Below, piece after piece: positions 16,324 through 24,949 of a stretch of DNA of 64,000 nucleotides (positions are counted from its first letter, which is position 1; every line of letters begins with the position of its first letter). The notes beneath the pieces are model-generated. The model searched no databases and had not been told where the DNA came from. It worked only from the letters and a program-made list of their open reading frames with translations. The stretch comes from JBAZQS01 sp041645075. Lineage in GTDB: Bacteria > Patescibacteriota > Patescibacteriia > 2-01-FULL-39-33. Position numbers and translations under genes: made by a program. The stretch covers positions 7,790 through 71,789 of the forward strand of contig JBAZQS010000003.1 of the NCBI GenBank assembly GCA_041645075.1. Reading direction: 5' to 3'.

Positions 16324-17325
16324 TTATATTATCATTGCCATCTCTACCAACCGATGAGAATAACCCCATTCATTATCATACCAAGCCAAAACCTTTACTA
16401 AATTGCCTATGGCTCTGGTAAATTTTAAATCAATTATAGCGGAATAAGCGGTGCCGATAATATCGGTGGAGACGAGTTCGTCATCAGCGCCGGTTACCCC
16501 GATAATGCCCTTATACAGCGGCTGTTTGCTCGCCGCGATAAACGCCTTATTAATTGTTTCGGCGCTCACCTCTTTTTTTAAGACAGCGGTAATGTCTGAT
16601 AATGAGCCACAGATAATCGGCACGCGAACCGCAATGCCGTCAAATTTATCTTTTAACTCGGGAATGACCAAGGTGGTGGCTTTAGCGGCGCCGGTCGTTG
16701 ATAATACCATATTCACGGCTCCGGCCCGTCCCCGCCTCAAATCCTTGGCCTCCGGTCCATCAACCAACCTCTGGGAGGCGGTATAAGCGTGAATGGTGGT
16801 CATTAATGATTTTTCTATGCCAAATTTTGACTCCAAAACCTGAATAACGGGCGCGATGGAATTGGTGGTGCAGGAAGCGTTGGAAATAATATTTTCATTT
16901 TTTCCCAAGGTCTTTTTAGTCAATTCCGTGCCGAAAACCAAGGTTTGCATTTCATCTTTGGCCGGAGTGGATAATAATACTTTCTTGGCCCCGGCTTTTA
17001 AATGCATCTGCATCTCGGCTTTGGTCTCAAATACGCCGGTGCATTCCAAAACCACTTCAACGCCCAATTTTTTCCAAGGCAATTTTAACGGATTTTTTTC
17101 GGCATAAACCGGATATTTTTTGCCGTTCACTATTAGATTATTGGCGTCATAAGAAACCTTTTTGTCGTATCGGCCATAAACCGAATCGTATTTTAGCAGA
17201 TAAGCCAGAGTGCGCGTATCGGTTAAATCATTAATGGCAACCACCTGTAAATTTTTCTTGGTCAGGGCGATTTTAAACGTGGTTCGGCCAATCCGGCCAA
17301 ATCCGTTTATGGCAATTTTTTTCAT
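16324..17325 (-). CDS. gap: Glyceraldehyde-3-phosphate dehydrogenase
   Basis: A 333-residue enzyme of normal length. The N-terminal NAD-binding motif is INGFGRIGR (residues 7-15), the catalytic centre is Cys152 in SNASCTTNSIAPV, and the C-terminus has WYDNEWGYSHRLVEM. It catalyses the NAD-dependent phosphorylation of glyceraldehyde 3-phosphate in lower glycolysis, a pathway usually kept by Patescibacteria. It stands alone with its own terminator. No other glycolytic genes are in the window. Confidence 0.98.
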   Translation of the reverse strand: MKKIAINGFGRIGRTTFKIALTKKNLQVVAINDLTDTRTLAYLLKYDSVYGRYDKKVSYDANNLIVNGKKYPVYAEKNPLKLPWKKLGVEVVLECTGVFETKAEMQMHLKAGAKKVLLSTPAKDEMQTLVFGTELTKKTLGKNENIISNASCTTNSIAPVIQVLESKFGIEKSLMTTIHAYTASQRLVDGPEAKDLRRGRAGAVNMVLSTTGAAKATTLVIPELKDKFDGIAVRVPIICGSLSDITAVLKKEVSAETINKAFIAASKQPLYKGIIGVTGADDELVSTDIIGTAYSAIIDLKFTRAIGNLVKVLAWYDNEWGYSHRLVEMAMII

Positions 17326-17400
17326 ATATGGGATTTAAATAATTAATTCAATGAGCAATTTAATTATAGCAAAATTCAGATAAAAAATAAATTTGATTTA

Positions 17401-17430
17401 GAGATGGTTACAAAACTATATTTCTCTCTC
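17401..17430. repeat. Solo end of the GAGATGGTTACAAAACTAT element at the ricT stop codon
   Basis: GAGATGGTTACAAAACTATA ends immediately before the stop codon of ricT (17431-17433). Only one inverted-repeat end is left, without the partner end or interior. Confidence 0.7.
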
Positions 17431-18237
17431 TTATGATTTTTTAATCGGTACTTCCACGACAAGCGGCTTATCCCCCTCTCTTTCAGGATCAATCTGAACA
17501 TTCACGCTTTGGCGCAAGGTATGCCAGCCAATCACCTGCCCCCGGCCGTGCTTGGTTCTGACTCTAGTGCCAACCGGCGGTAAATTTTTTGCCAATTCGT
17601 CATAAAGATTTTTTTCATAGCCCAAGCAGCATTTCAGACGGCCGCAAATGCCGGACAAGCGCTCTGAACCGCGATGAGCCACTTGCTGTTGCTCGGCTAA
17701 TTCAGAAGTAACACTGCCCAATTTCCTTAAATGGCTCTGGCAGCAAAGTTTGAGTCCACAACAACCGATATCGCCCGTGAGTTTGGCTTCATCGCGCACG
17801 CCCACCTGATGCAGTCGTATGGTTTTTTGGAAATGGCGGGTTAACTCCTTGACCGCGTCCCGAAAATCAACCCGGCCATCAGCCACAAAAGCGAAAGTGA
17901 AACGGCGGCCGTCAAAAGAAGGGTGGCTGCCGATGATTTTCATCTCTAAACCCAATTTTTTGATAATCTTGCGGCCATACTCTACGACATTTTCCTTTTG
18001 CCGTTGATTGTCAGAAATGATCGCCCAGTCATCATTGTTGGCCACTCTTTGAATAGAGCCGATTTCAGTCTCTCCTGTTTTTTCCGGTTCAATTTCTTTA
18101 ATGCTAATTACCCGACCGGCGTCCACGCCAAAATCAGTGCTCACAATGACATAGTCGCCCACCCCGACATCAACATCGCCGACTTTGGCGGAAAATAAAT
18201 TATCCCAAGGCGCGAATTGTATTTGAGCGATTAACAT
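17431..18237 (-). CDS. ricT: PSP1-domain protein, RicT (YaaT)-like
   Basis: A 268-residue protein with the PSP1 C-terminal domain. Conserved cysteines are in GDIGCCGLKLCCQ and GICGRLKCCLGYE; in Bacillus RicT (YaaT) such cysteines help the RicA-RicF-RicT complex bind 4Fe-4S clusters and steer RNase Y-dependent mRNA maturation. The ending PVGTRVRTKHGRGQVIGWH is also typical. It follows tsf by 8 bp, so it is probably the third gene of an rpsB-tsf-ricT unit. RicA and RicF were not seen here, so the complex may differ. Confidence 0.88.
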   Translation of the reverse strand: MLIAQIQFAPWDNLFSAKVGDVDVGVGDYVIVSTDFGVDAGRVISIKEIEPEKTGETEIGSIQRVANNDDWAIISDNQRQKENVVEYGRKIIKKLGLEMKIIGSHPSFDGRRFTFAFVADGRVDFRDAVKELTRHFQKTIRLHQVGVRDEAKLTGDIGCCGLKLCCQSHLRKLGSVTSELAEQQQVAHRGSERLSGICGRLKCCLGYEKNLYDELAKNLPPVGTRVRTKHGRGQVIGWHTLRQSVNVQIDPEREGDKPLVVEVPIKKS

Positions 18238-18245
18238 AAATTAAA

Positions 18246-19079
18246 TTAAACTTGATAACGGCTGAATTGTTTAATGGAAACGCCACTTAACAAATCAGCA
18301 ATCTTTTTATCTTCATCTTTGATAAAGACCTGTTTTAATAAGCAATTATCTTCATAGTATTTCGCCAATTTGCCTTCAATTATTTTAGCCCAAATATTTT
18401 CCGGCTCGCCTCGCTGAGTCGAAGCGGGCTTGCCCCGCTGTTTTAATTGCTCGCGATAAATTTCTTTTTCTTTTTCCAAAACCGCCGGCGGAATATCTTG
18501 AATATCAAGATAAAGCGGATTCATGGCGGCAACATGCATGGCAATATCGCCGGCTAAGGCATCGCTGCCGCCAGTCAAAACTACAACCGCAGCCACTTTT
18601 TTATTAGAGTGCAGATAACTGCCGATTACCGCGCCGGACAAAATTTCATATCTGCTTAATTTTATATTTTCTCCGATTTTAACTGCCAATTCATTTTTAA
18701 TCACGGCTTCGGCCCAAGAACCGAATTCTTCTATATTAGATTCTAATAATTTTTGGGCGAGCTTATCGGCCGTCTTGATAAAATCATCATTTCTAGCCAC
18801 AAAGTCGGTTTCGCAATTTAAAACAACGGCCGCCACTTTTTGCCTGCTTCGACTCGCGTCGAGCGAGGCGAGCCCGTCCCGAGCAATGGCAATCACGCCC
18901 TCATTGGCGCTCCGGTCTGATTTTTTGGCGGCCTTGATTTCACCGCTCTTTCTTAAAATTTCCACGGCTTTAGTCAATTCCCCGCCCGCCTCTTCAAGCG
19001 CCTTTTGGCAATCGCCAATACCGGCGCCGGTTTGCTCGCGAAGTTTAACGATGGTTTGAGTGTCTATAGACATAGTCAC
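18246..19079 (-). CDS. tsf: Translation elongation factor Ts with two repeat-derived insertions
   Basis: EF-Ts regenerates EF-Tu-GTP. Signatures are LREQTGAGIGDCQKALEEAG (residues 13-32) and NCETDFVARND (88-98). Total length is 277. Two stretches look inserted: residues 67-80 (RDGLASLDASRSRQ) just before the core strand KVAAVVLNCETDF, and about 226-234 (ASTQRGEP), which splits the usual GKPEnI motif of the C-terminal region. In DNA both are GAAGCGGGCT/CGCCTCG palindromes (18402-18440 and 18844-18880) like those in dnaJ. The catalytic TDFV core is intact. It is preceded by rpsB, as in most bacteria. Confidence 0.95.
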   Translation of the reverse strand: MTMSIDTQTIVKLREQTGAGIGDCQKALEEAGGELTKAVEILRKSGEIKAAKKSDRSANEGVIAIARDGLASLDASRSRQKVAAVVLNCETDFVARNDDFIKTADKLAQKLLESNIEEFGSWAEAVIKNELAVKIGENIKLSRYEILSGAVIGSYLHSNKKVAAVVVLTGGSDALAGDIAMHVAAMNPLYLDIQDIPPAVLEKEKEIYREQLKQRGKPASTQRGEPENIWAKIIEGKLAKYYEDNCLLKQVFIKDEDKKIADLLSGVSIKQFSRYQV

Positions 19080-19099
19080 TTATTATTAAATTATTTATT

Positions 19100-19225
19100 T
19101 TTTATTACCAGCACAATAAATTTTCAATTTACAATTTACAATAAATGTCTCAATGAATCAATTTTCAAATTGTTTGAATTATTGAAAATTGAAAATTCAT
19201 TGTAAATTGAGAATTGATAATTGAA
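19100..19225. repeat. AT-rich imperfect inverted repeat (AATTTTCAATTTTCAAT family)
   Basis: CAATTTACAATAAATG...CATTGTAAATTG and AATTTTCAA...TTGAAAATT pair across the tsf-rpsB spacer to form a long AT hairpin. The same family lies at 30660-30750 before the exporter ATPase gene. Confidence 0.7.
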
Positions 19226-19228
19226 AAT

Positions 19229-19921
19229 TTATTTTGTGGCTTCCACTTTTCCTTCCTTAACCGCCTCGGCAATCAAGCCGGTGATTATTTCAATTGACTT
19301 GACCGCGTCGTCATTGGCCGGTATGGGATAATCAATCAAATCGGGATTGATATTGGTATCGCAAAAAGCCACAATGGGTATTTTGCGCTTGCGGGCTTCG
19401 GCCACGGCCGTCTTTTCCTTTTTAACATCCAAAACAAAAATGGCCTCGGGTATTTTTTTCAGTTCCGCCAGGCCGCCGACTAATTTTTTTAATTTTTCAA
19501 TTTCCTTCTGGAATTCCACCTGCTCTTTTTTGGTATATTTTTCCAAAGCGCCCGAGTCCTTTTTTTCCGTCAATTCCTTGTATTTTTTAATCAATTTATT
19601 GACATTGGAAAAATTAGTGAATAAGCCGCCAATCCACCTTTCGCTGATATAGGGCATGCCGCACGCCAAGGCGTATTTTTCTATGATTTTCTGGCCCTGT
19701 CTTTTTGTGCCCACAAATAAAATAACCCCGCCCCTCTGCACTGTCTCTTTAACGAAGTCGGTGGCGATTTGCAATTTCTCCACGGTCTTTTCCAAATCAA
19801 TAATGTGAACGCCTCCGCGTTCAGTAAAAATGAAGTCCTTCATCTTGGGGTGCCAACGGCCTTTCTGGTGGCCGAAATGCACGCCCGCCTGAAGCAATTC
19901 TAAAAGTGTCGGTAATTTCAT
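19229..19921 (-). CDS. rpsB: 30S ribosomal protein S2
   Basis: A 230-residue S2. Signatures are LLQAGVHFGHQKGRWHPKMK (residues 9-28), FVGTKRQG, and DTNINPDLIDYPIPANDDA. S2 is needed for S1 and mRNA recruitment to the small subunit. It is the first gene of the rpsB-tsf-ricT unit, transcribed from a promoter at 20021-20049. Confidence 0.98.
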   Translation of the reverse strand: MKLPTLLELLQAGVHFGHQKGRWHPKMKDFIFTERGGVHIIDLEKTVEKLQIATDFVKETVQRGGVILFVGTKRQGQKIIEKYALACGMPYISERWIGGLFTNFSNVNKLIKKYKELTEKKDSGALEKYTKKEQVEFQKEIEKLKKLVGGLAELKKIPEAIFVLDVKKEKTAVAEARKRKIPIVAFCDTNINPDLIDYPIPANDDAVKSIEIITGLIAEAVKEGKVEATK

Positions 19922-20270
19922 ATTTTTTCCTTTTTTAACCTCTGCTTCTCCCCCGTTTCCGGGAAGGAATTTCGAAAAGCATGAAGTGATTTATTAAAAC
20001 CTTAATAAAAGATCAGATATAATTTAGCAGATTAATTATAAAATGTCAAATTTTATTTTTTCCTCTCCTCGTCTTGAGGAGAGGATTAAGGTGAGGTCTA
20101 AAATAAAAACCCCCAACATTATAGCTGGGGGTATATTCATTTACGTTTATGTTCCGATTTTTTCGGAACAATTTTATAATCATCGGGCGGGGGGCTTACA
20201 AATCCTGGCCTTCAATCCATGGAATACGCTCGCGCTTTTGGGTATCGAGGCACCCGTGAAAACGTAAGAA
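19922..20270. other. Spacer with two hairpins and a repeat
   Basis: No supported gene. CCCCCA and TGGGGG at 20110-20132, followed on the minus strand by T-rich sequence, make a terminator for the 318-residue orphan gene. A second hairpin, GTTCCGA/TCGGAAC, lies at 20151-20169. At 20061-20085 there is a CCTCTCCTC/GAGGAGAGG repeat. About 75 GC-richer bases (20193-20268) between the second hairpin and the orphan gene stop remain unexplained. Confidence 0.5.
20021..20049 (-). promoter_or_regulatory. Promoter of rpsB-tsf-ricT
   Basis: TTGACA (20049-20044), a 17-base spacer and TAAATT (20026-20021), about 100 bases before the rpsB start. Confidence 0.65.
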
Positions 20271-21227
20271 TTAAAAACCCCAATTGCGTCGCTCATCAAA
20301 TAATTGGTCTCTCATTATTGAGCCAAATGAAACCGGTCGGCTAAACATGGAGCTTATTGGCGACATACAATCAATTCTTGGGGCGTCTTCTCTTCTTATC
20401 ATATGGCCTACTGTAAAGCGGTTCTCAAAATCGCCAATGCGACCCATGGTCATATCACGCTCCTCTATCTCGCGTGCCTGGCGTTTCATTATCTGATCCA
20501 GCACTGTCTCTCCCCACCTTACCGGAGCCATGTAATCTTCATAACTTCTTTCTACAGGCGGCAACACCGGCGAAGCAGTTCTCTTTGGCCACTGCGATTC
20601 TATTTCTTCCCATGGCTTTGGGCTAGTAGTCCTGTGGCTGGATGACTTGGGTCTAAACATTTCGGGTCTAAGCCCGGTCAGTTCTAACGTAGGAGCTGGT
20701 CTTGGAAATATTAGTGTTGGTTCTTCTTTTTCTCCAAACAAGCTTTTCATAGATCTTTCAAACAGGCCTTGCATAGACCTTTCTCTTTCTTCTTTTTCTC
20801 TCCTCCTGCCTTCCAGATATCTTTCAGCCCATGCTATAGAGCTTTCCGGTTCATCAGGAACTCCGCGAGAGACGCTGTGAGTTTGTTGATGTCTGAGTAT
20901 GGTCGACCTCTCAAGCCCGCCACAAAGGTCGTTAAGCACGCTCCACTGGGTGGTTGCTTCCAGACCCGTACTGAGTGTGGTGTGTGTCCTCCCCCTGTCT
21001 GTTGTGGCGTGCAATTTAGAGCTCTTAGAATTGAATGAGAAATGCGCGCCGTCATCAGAATCTGCATCAATCAGGAGCCCCATTGACCCGGTTGACTTAT
21101 GTTTCCAGCCATAAGAGTCTGCATTTGAAGGCATTAACCGCTTCCTTGCTTCTTCTCTCTCCAGCCTCTCTTCCATCCATGTTTTCTTGGGTTCTTCTGT
21201 TTCTCCCAAGAAGTATATCTTATCCAT
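20271..21227 (-). CDS. Orphan protein of unknown function, 318 residues
   Basis: No family recognised. The protein is hydrophilic, rich in Arg, Glu, Ser and Pro, with no membrane segment and no Cys-based motif. A charged helical patch (residues about 137-165, ERYLEGRRREKEERERS) could be a coiled coil; the middle is Pro/Ser rich and probably disordered. An AGGAGA ribosome-binding site precedes the ATG. A TTGACA-17-TATAAA promoter at 21287-21315 and a terminator at 20110-20132 make it a free-standing unit, divergent from rpmE. The composition differs from that of the neighbouring housekeeping proteins. Function unknown. Confidence 0.75.
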   Translation of the reverse strand: MDKIYFLGETEEPKKTWMEERLEREEARKRLMPSNADSYGWKHKSTGSMGLLIDADSDDGAHFSFNSKSSKLHATTDRGRTHTTLSTGLEATTQWSVLNDLCGGLERSTILRHQQTHSVSRGVPDEPESSIAWAERYLEGRRREKEERERSMQGLFERSMKSLFGEKEEPTLIFPRPAPTLELTGLRPEMFRPKSSSHRTTSPKPWEEIESQWPKRTASPVLPPVERSYEDYMAPVRWGETVLDQIMKRQAREIEERDMTMGRIGDFENRFTVGHMIRREDAPRIDCMSPISSMFSRPVSFGSIMRDQLFDERRNWGF

Positions 21228-21286
21228 TTTCCTTCTCCTTTTAATGGTAAATGATGGGTTTAAATTTTTAGGGTGCGATTAACTAA

Positions 21287-21315
21287 TTTATACCACTTAG
21301 CCAAAAATTTGTCAA
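21287..21315 (-). promoter_or_regulatory. Promoter of the 318-residue orphan gene
   Basis: TTGACA (21315-21310), a 17-base spacer and TATAAA (21292-21287) on the minus strand. It is divergent from the rpmE promoter 28 bases away. Confidence 0.85.
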
Positions 21316-21342
21316 ATAAAAATTCTCCGGGCAATCCCGCTA

Positions 21343-21371
21343 TTGACTTTTCGCCATGAAGCCAATATAAT
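21343..21371 (+). promoter_or_regulatory. Promoter of the rpmE-prfA-glycosyltransferase-prmC cluster
   Basis: TTGACT (21343-21348), a 17-base spacer and TATAAT (21366-21371), 30 bases before the rpmE start. Confidence 0.85.
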
Positions 21372-21401
21372 TATACTATCAAGAAAATCATTTAATTTCT
21401 T

Positions 21402-21698
21402 ATGAAAAAAGACATCCATCCGAAGTATTATCCCGAAGCAAAAGTCACTTGTGCTTGTGGCAATGTTTTTACCGTGGGTTCAACCGTGGAAAGCATTAAT
21501 GTGGAAATCTGCTCGGCTTGCCATCCCTTTTATACGGGCAAACAAAAATTAGTTGACTCGGCCCGGCGGGTTGATAAATTTGAAAAACGGGTCGCCAAGA
21601 AAGCCGAAATCCAAGGCGCCAGAAAAGGCAAGAAAATCAAAAAAGAAAAACAAAAAACCATTAAAACGGCCAAAAGGGTAAAAATTGCGGCTGAATGA
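21402..21698 (+). CDS. rpmE: 50S ribosomal protein L31, zinc-binding form with extended basic tail
   Basis: A 98-residue L31. The zinc ligands are present (Cys17, Cys19, Cys37, Cys40) in VTCACGNVF and [10 protein letters not shown]. The C-terminus extends about 25 residues beyond the usual end as a Lys/Ala-rich helix. The stop codon overlaps the prfA start by 4 bp, so L31 and release factor 1 are translationally coupled. Confidence 0.95.
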   Translation: MKKDIHPKYYPEAKVTCACGNVFTVGSTVESINVEICSACHPFYTGKQKLVDSARRVDKFEKRVAKKAEIQGARKGKKIKKEKQKTIKTAKRVKIAAE

Positions 21699-22759
21699 AA
21701 GATAAGTTAGATAAACTACAATATAGGTTTGACGAATTGGAACGACTCCTCCAAGATGAGACGGTAATTTCTGACGCCCAAAAAATCAAAAAAATTTCCC
21801 AAGAATATAATGACCTTAAGGAAATCATCCAGGCAAAAAACGATTTGGAAAAAACCGAAAACGATTTAAAAGAGATAAAAAATATTATTAAAGAAAATGA
21901 GGATGACGAGGAATTAAAAAAAATATCAGAAGAAGAAAAAATAACCTTGGAGAAAAAGAGGGCGGAATTGGAACAAAAAATTAAATCGCTGCTCATGCCC
22001 AAAGACCCAAACGACGGTAAAAACGCGATTATAGAAATCAGGGCTGGCGCCGGCGGCGATGAATCGGCCCTGTTTGCGTCTGAACTTTTCCGGATGTATT
22101 CCCGCTTTGCCGAAAAGAAAAATTGGAAACCAAGATTATTATCAGCCAACAGAATCGGCCTGGGCGGTTTTAAAGAGGTAATTTTTGAAATTACCGGTAA
22201 ATCTGCCTATGGCGCCATGAAATTTGAAAGCGGCGTTCATCGGGTTCAGCGCGTGCCCGAAACCGAAAAAAAGGGGCGCGTCCATACCTCTACGGTAACC
22301 GTGGCGGTCTTGCCCGAGGCAGAAGAAGTTGAATTGGCCATAGACCCGAAGGACTTGCGGCTTGATACTTTCTGCGCCGGCGGGCACGGCGGCCAAAGCG
22401 TGAACACCACTTATTCGGCTGTCCGCCTTACTCATCTGCCAACGGGAATTGTGGTCTCCTGCCAAGATGAGAGATCGCAATTGCAAAACAAAGAAAAAGC
22501 CATGGTGATTTTACGGTCAAGATTATTGGCGGCGAAAAAAGAGGCAGAGGCAAAAAAACTTGGCGAGACCAGAAAATCACAAATCGGCACGGGCGACCGG
22601 AGCGAGAAAATCAGAACCTATAATTTTCCTCAAGACCGCATAACCGACCATCGTCTTGGTGAAAATTTTGGCAATATCCCAAGTATCTTAGACGGCAATC
22701 TTGATGAGATGATTAAGGCGGTAAAAAGCCGGGTGGAATTAGAAGCCATAAAAGATTAA
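21695..22759 (+). CDS. prfA: Peptide chain release factor 1
   Basis: A 354-residue RF1. The catalytic GGQ is at residues 232-234. The codon-recognition tripeptide is Pro-Glu-Thr (188-190) in [20 protein letters not shown], which fits the RF1 P-x-T class and excludes RF2. RF1 ends translation at UAA and UAG. It sits in a run with prmC, whose product methylates this GGQ glutamine. Confidence 0.97.
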   Translation: MKDKLDKLQYRFDELERLLQDETVISDAQKIKKISQEYNDLKEIIQAKNDLEKTENDLKEIKNIIKENEDDEELKKISEEEKITLEKKRAELEQKIKSLLMPKDPNDGKNAIIEIRAGAGGDESALFASELFRMYSRFAEKKNWKPRLLSANRIGLGGFKEVIFEITGKSAYGAMKFESGVHRVQRVPETEKKGRVHTSTVTVAVLPEAEEVELAIDPKDLRLDTFCAGGHGGQSVNTTYSAVRLTHLPTGIVVSCQDERSQLQNKEKAMVILRSRLLAAKKEAEAKKLGETRKSQIGTGDRSEKIRTYNFPQDRITDHRLGENFGNIPSILDGNLDEMIKAVKSRVELEAIKD

Positions 22760-22761
22760 TT

Positions 22762-23433
22762 ATGAATGAAAAGAATAAAAAAATTTCCCTAATTATCCCC
22801 GCCCATAATGAAGAGGAAAATCTCGGGCGCGTTTTAAAGGTGGTTATCCAAGTGCCCGAAATAGATGAGATCTTAGTGGTGGTTGATGCCTGCAGCGACA
22901 AAACCGCCGAGGTGGCCCAGAAATACGGCGTTAAAACCTTAATCAGAAAAACCAGCAAGGGCAAAGGCGAGGCCATGATTGATGGCGTAAATCATACCAC
23001 GGGCGGAATCTTGATGTTTGCCGACGCGGATTTGGAAAATTTAACGGTGCGCCATGTTCAAAAAGTTCTTGAACCGGTAATTAATGGCCGGGCTTCTATG
23101 TCGGTCGGCCTGCGGGATAGAATTTTCGGCTTGGGCGCCTTGATTCCCAGATTATTTCCCATGTATGCCATCGGCGGCGAAAGAGCCATGGCCAGAAAAT
23201 TTTTTGATTTAATCCCCAAAGATGAAAACACTTTGGACTTTGGCATTGAGACGGTAATGAATTATTTTGCCAAGAAGCACAAACTGAAAGTGGCCTATCC
23301 GATTTTAAAAAATCTGCATCAAGTCATTAAAGAAAAAAAGTGGGGTTTTTGGCGCGGCCTTATTTCGCGAATGGGATTGTTTTGGCAGGTTTGGCGGACT
23401 CGTTTTATTATGAAGCGCAGAAAAAATCTCTAA
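22762..23433 (+). CDS. Family 2 glycosyltransferase (dolichyl-phosphate mannosyltransferase-like)
   Basis: A 223-residue GT-A enzyme without membrane helices. It has the GT2 opening SLIIPAHNEEENLGRVL (residues 9-25), DEILVVVDACSDKT, and the metal-binding DXD-like FADADLENL. The N-terminal half resembles polyprenyl-phosphate sugar transferases. It starts 2 bp after prfA and ends at a terminator. The sugar and acceptor are unknown; it probably makes a lipid-linked sugar for surface glycans. Confidence 0.85.
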   Translation: MNEKNKKISLIIPAHNEEENLGRVLKVVIQVPEIDEILVVVDACSDKTAEVAQKYGVKTLIRKTSKGKGEAMIDGVNHTTGGILMFADADLENLTVRHVQKVLEPVINGRASMSVGLRDRIFGLGALIPRLFPMYAIGGERAMARKFFDLIPKDENTLDFGIETVMNYFAKKHKLKVAYPILKNLHQVIKEKKWGFWRGLISRMGLFWQVWRTRFIMKRRKNL

Positions 23434-23457
23434 AGCCCGCAGGGGCTTTTTAAAAAA
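23434..23457 (+). terminator. Intrinsic terminator after the glycosyltransferase gene
   Basis: AAGCCC, loop GCAG, GGGCTT, then T and A residues. It lies between the glycosyltransferase gene and prmC, so prmC may be expressed partly from readthrough. Confidence 0.6.
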
Positions 23458-23463
23458 CGCGCT

Positions 23464-24315
23464 ATGACCATAAATCAGGCGTTAAAAAATGGGATAAAAA
23501 AATTAAAAACGGCCGAGGATGGTTCAGCCATTCTTGACGCGGAAGTTTTATTGGCTTTTATTTTAAAAAAAGATAAAGAATTTTTATATACCAATCCGAC
23601 GACTCGGCCGCGAAAAAACCAGCTTAAAAATTTTTATAAGCTAATCGCTCGGCGCGCCAAAAACGAACCCGTGGCTTATCTGACAAGTCAAAAAGAATTT
23701 TATGGCTTGGATTTTTATGTCAATAAAAACGTCTTAATCCCCCGCCCGGCCACGGAATTATTGGTTGAAGAGGCCTTGAATTATATTAAAAAAATAAAAG
23801 CAAAGAATCTCACTATCTGCGATGTAGGCGCCGGATCTGGCGCGATTATTATTGCTCTCGCTAAAAATATTAAAAAATCGCTTCCTAAACAAAATTTTAA
23901 ATTCATGGGCGCGGATATTTCCCGCGGCGCCCTAAACGTCGCTCAAAAAAACGCCAAAGCGCATAAGATAAAAATCAATTTTCTCAAAAGTAATCTTTTA
24001 AAAAATCTAACCGATAAAAAAATAGATATTTTAACCGCCAATCTCCCCTATCTTAAAAACCGTGAGATTAGGGGCGCCTTAAAATACGAACCGAAACGCG
24101 CCTTAAGCGGCGGCCAAAGAGGCGCCGAGATTTTTAAAAAATTATTCCGCCAAATTCCTGATTTAAAATTTCCGCCGAAAATAATTTTTCTAGAGATTGA
24201 CGACAAGCAAGCCAAAACATTAACCGAATTGGCAAAAAATCTGCTTCCTCAATATCAGCGGAAAATAAAAAAAGATTTTAGCGGCCTTGATCGTTTACTT
24301 ATCCTTAAAATTTAA
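23464..24315 (+). CDS. prmC: Release factor glutamine methyltransferase PrmC
   Basis: A 283-residue SAM-dependent methylase that modifies the GGQ glutamine of RF1/RF2. It has the N-terminal helical substrate domain (PVAYLTSQKEFYG), the SAM loop DVGAGSGAIIIALAKN, and the active-site motif NLPYL, a variant of the usual NPPY. Placement next to prfA supports the call. Whether the Pro-to-Leu change in NPPY affects activity is not known. Confidence 0.92.
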   Translation: MTINQALKNGIKKLKTAEDGSAILDAEVLLAFILKKDKEFLYTNPTTRPRKNQLKNFYKLIARRAKNEPVAYLTSQKEFYGLDFYVNKNVLIPRPATELLVEEALNYIKKIKAKNLTICDVGAGSGAIIIALAKNIKKSLPKQNFKFMGADISRGALNVAQKNAKAHKIKINFLKSNLLKNLTDKKIDILTANLPYLKNREIRGALKYEPKRALSGGQRGAEIFKKLFRQIPDLKFPPKIIFLEIDDKQAKTLTELAKNLLPQYQRKIKKDFSGLDRLLILKI

Positions 24316-24785
24316 AGGGCCCGGAACTTAATTCTCTTAGAATTTTGCTCCGAGCCCAGTCAGGGATTTTATAGATTTTGCCTCTCCGAATTATTGGGTG
24401 TGCCGCCAATATGCCGCACCGAAGGAGTGGTGGGTATTAAACCCTGAAGCATAAATTTACCCCATGGAATAGGGTTAAGCTTCAAACCTCCAAGACCCAA
24501 TGTTCCGGGGATGTTCTGCGGAAACGACCTGCCGAAAAAGGTACTGCCGAAACAATTCAAGGTGAAAGATATGGTTTATCCGCTTACCCGCCAAAACACA
24601 AGAGTTCGAACTGGAGTTTAAAACCAGTTGGATTTACCGGCGAGTAAGGCACGTCTGTGGGAATAATTGCTTGGGGGGCTTATTCCCGGCGCCCCATGAT
24701 TAGCCCAGCAGTTGACGCATATCAGACCTCCTTCCACCTCAATTCTAATATGGATCCTCCTCTAATCCATTTTATTCACTTATTT
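24316..24785 (-). other. Free-standing transcription unit with terminator (24316-24357), coding content unclear
   Basis: The promoter at 24792-24820 and a strong terminator define a transcript of about 470 bases. The terminator pairs GGGCTCGGAGC with GTTCCGGGCCC around an inner AATTCT/AGAATT hairpin. An AAGGAGG lies just before ATG at 24720, but that frame ends after six codons (MRQLLG). Further down, frames such as 24369-24560 (TTG start, with NPIPWGKFMLQGLIPTTP) look protein-like but lack a ribosome-binding site. It may be a small structured RNA, a leader-peptide-controlled RNA, or a frameshifted orphan gene. It resembles the orphan genes at 15680 and 20271 in its promoter, ribosome-binding site and terminator. 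Confidence 0.5.
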
Positions 24786-24791
24786 AAATTA

Positions 24792-24820
24792 AATATACTA
24801 CTTAAAATTGCGGCCGTCAA
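24792..24820 (-). promoter_or_regulatory. Promoter of the 24316-24785 unit
   Basis: TTGACG (24820-24815), a 17-base spacer and TATATT (24797-24792) on the minus strand. Confidence 0.8.
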
Positions 24821-24823
24821 ATC

Positions 24824-24941
24824 GAACCCCTCACCCTACCCTCTCCCCGATTACGGGGCGAGGGACTTTTAATAACTATGCCCCTTTCTTAATCACCCTC
24901 TCCCTAATGGGAGAGGGCAGGGTGAGGGCAGGGTGATGGGT
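24824..24941. repeat. CCCTCACCCTACCCTCTCCC-type palindromic repeat cluster
   Basis: CTCACCCTACCCTCTCCCC...GGGGCGAGGG and CCCTCTCCC...GGGAGAGGGCAGGGTGAGGG lie just downstream of the rplY stop codon. Such repeats can form strong hairpins and could serve as the rplY terminator. Confidence 0.7.
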
Positions 24942-24949
24942 GTATTGTG

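Noticed and set aside
22142..22486. Minus-strand frame inside prfA
   Set aside because: It is opposite the conserved catalytic core of RF1 and has no independent signature.
24595..24625. GTTCGAAC motif resembling a tRNA T-loop
   Set aside because: The flanking bases do not form a five-pair stem on either strand, and no acceptor or D-arm was found nearby.
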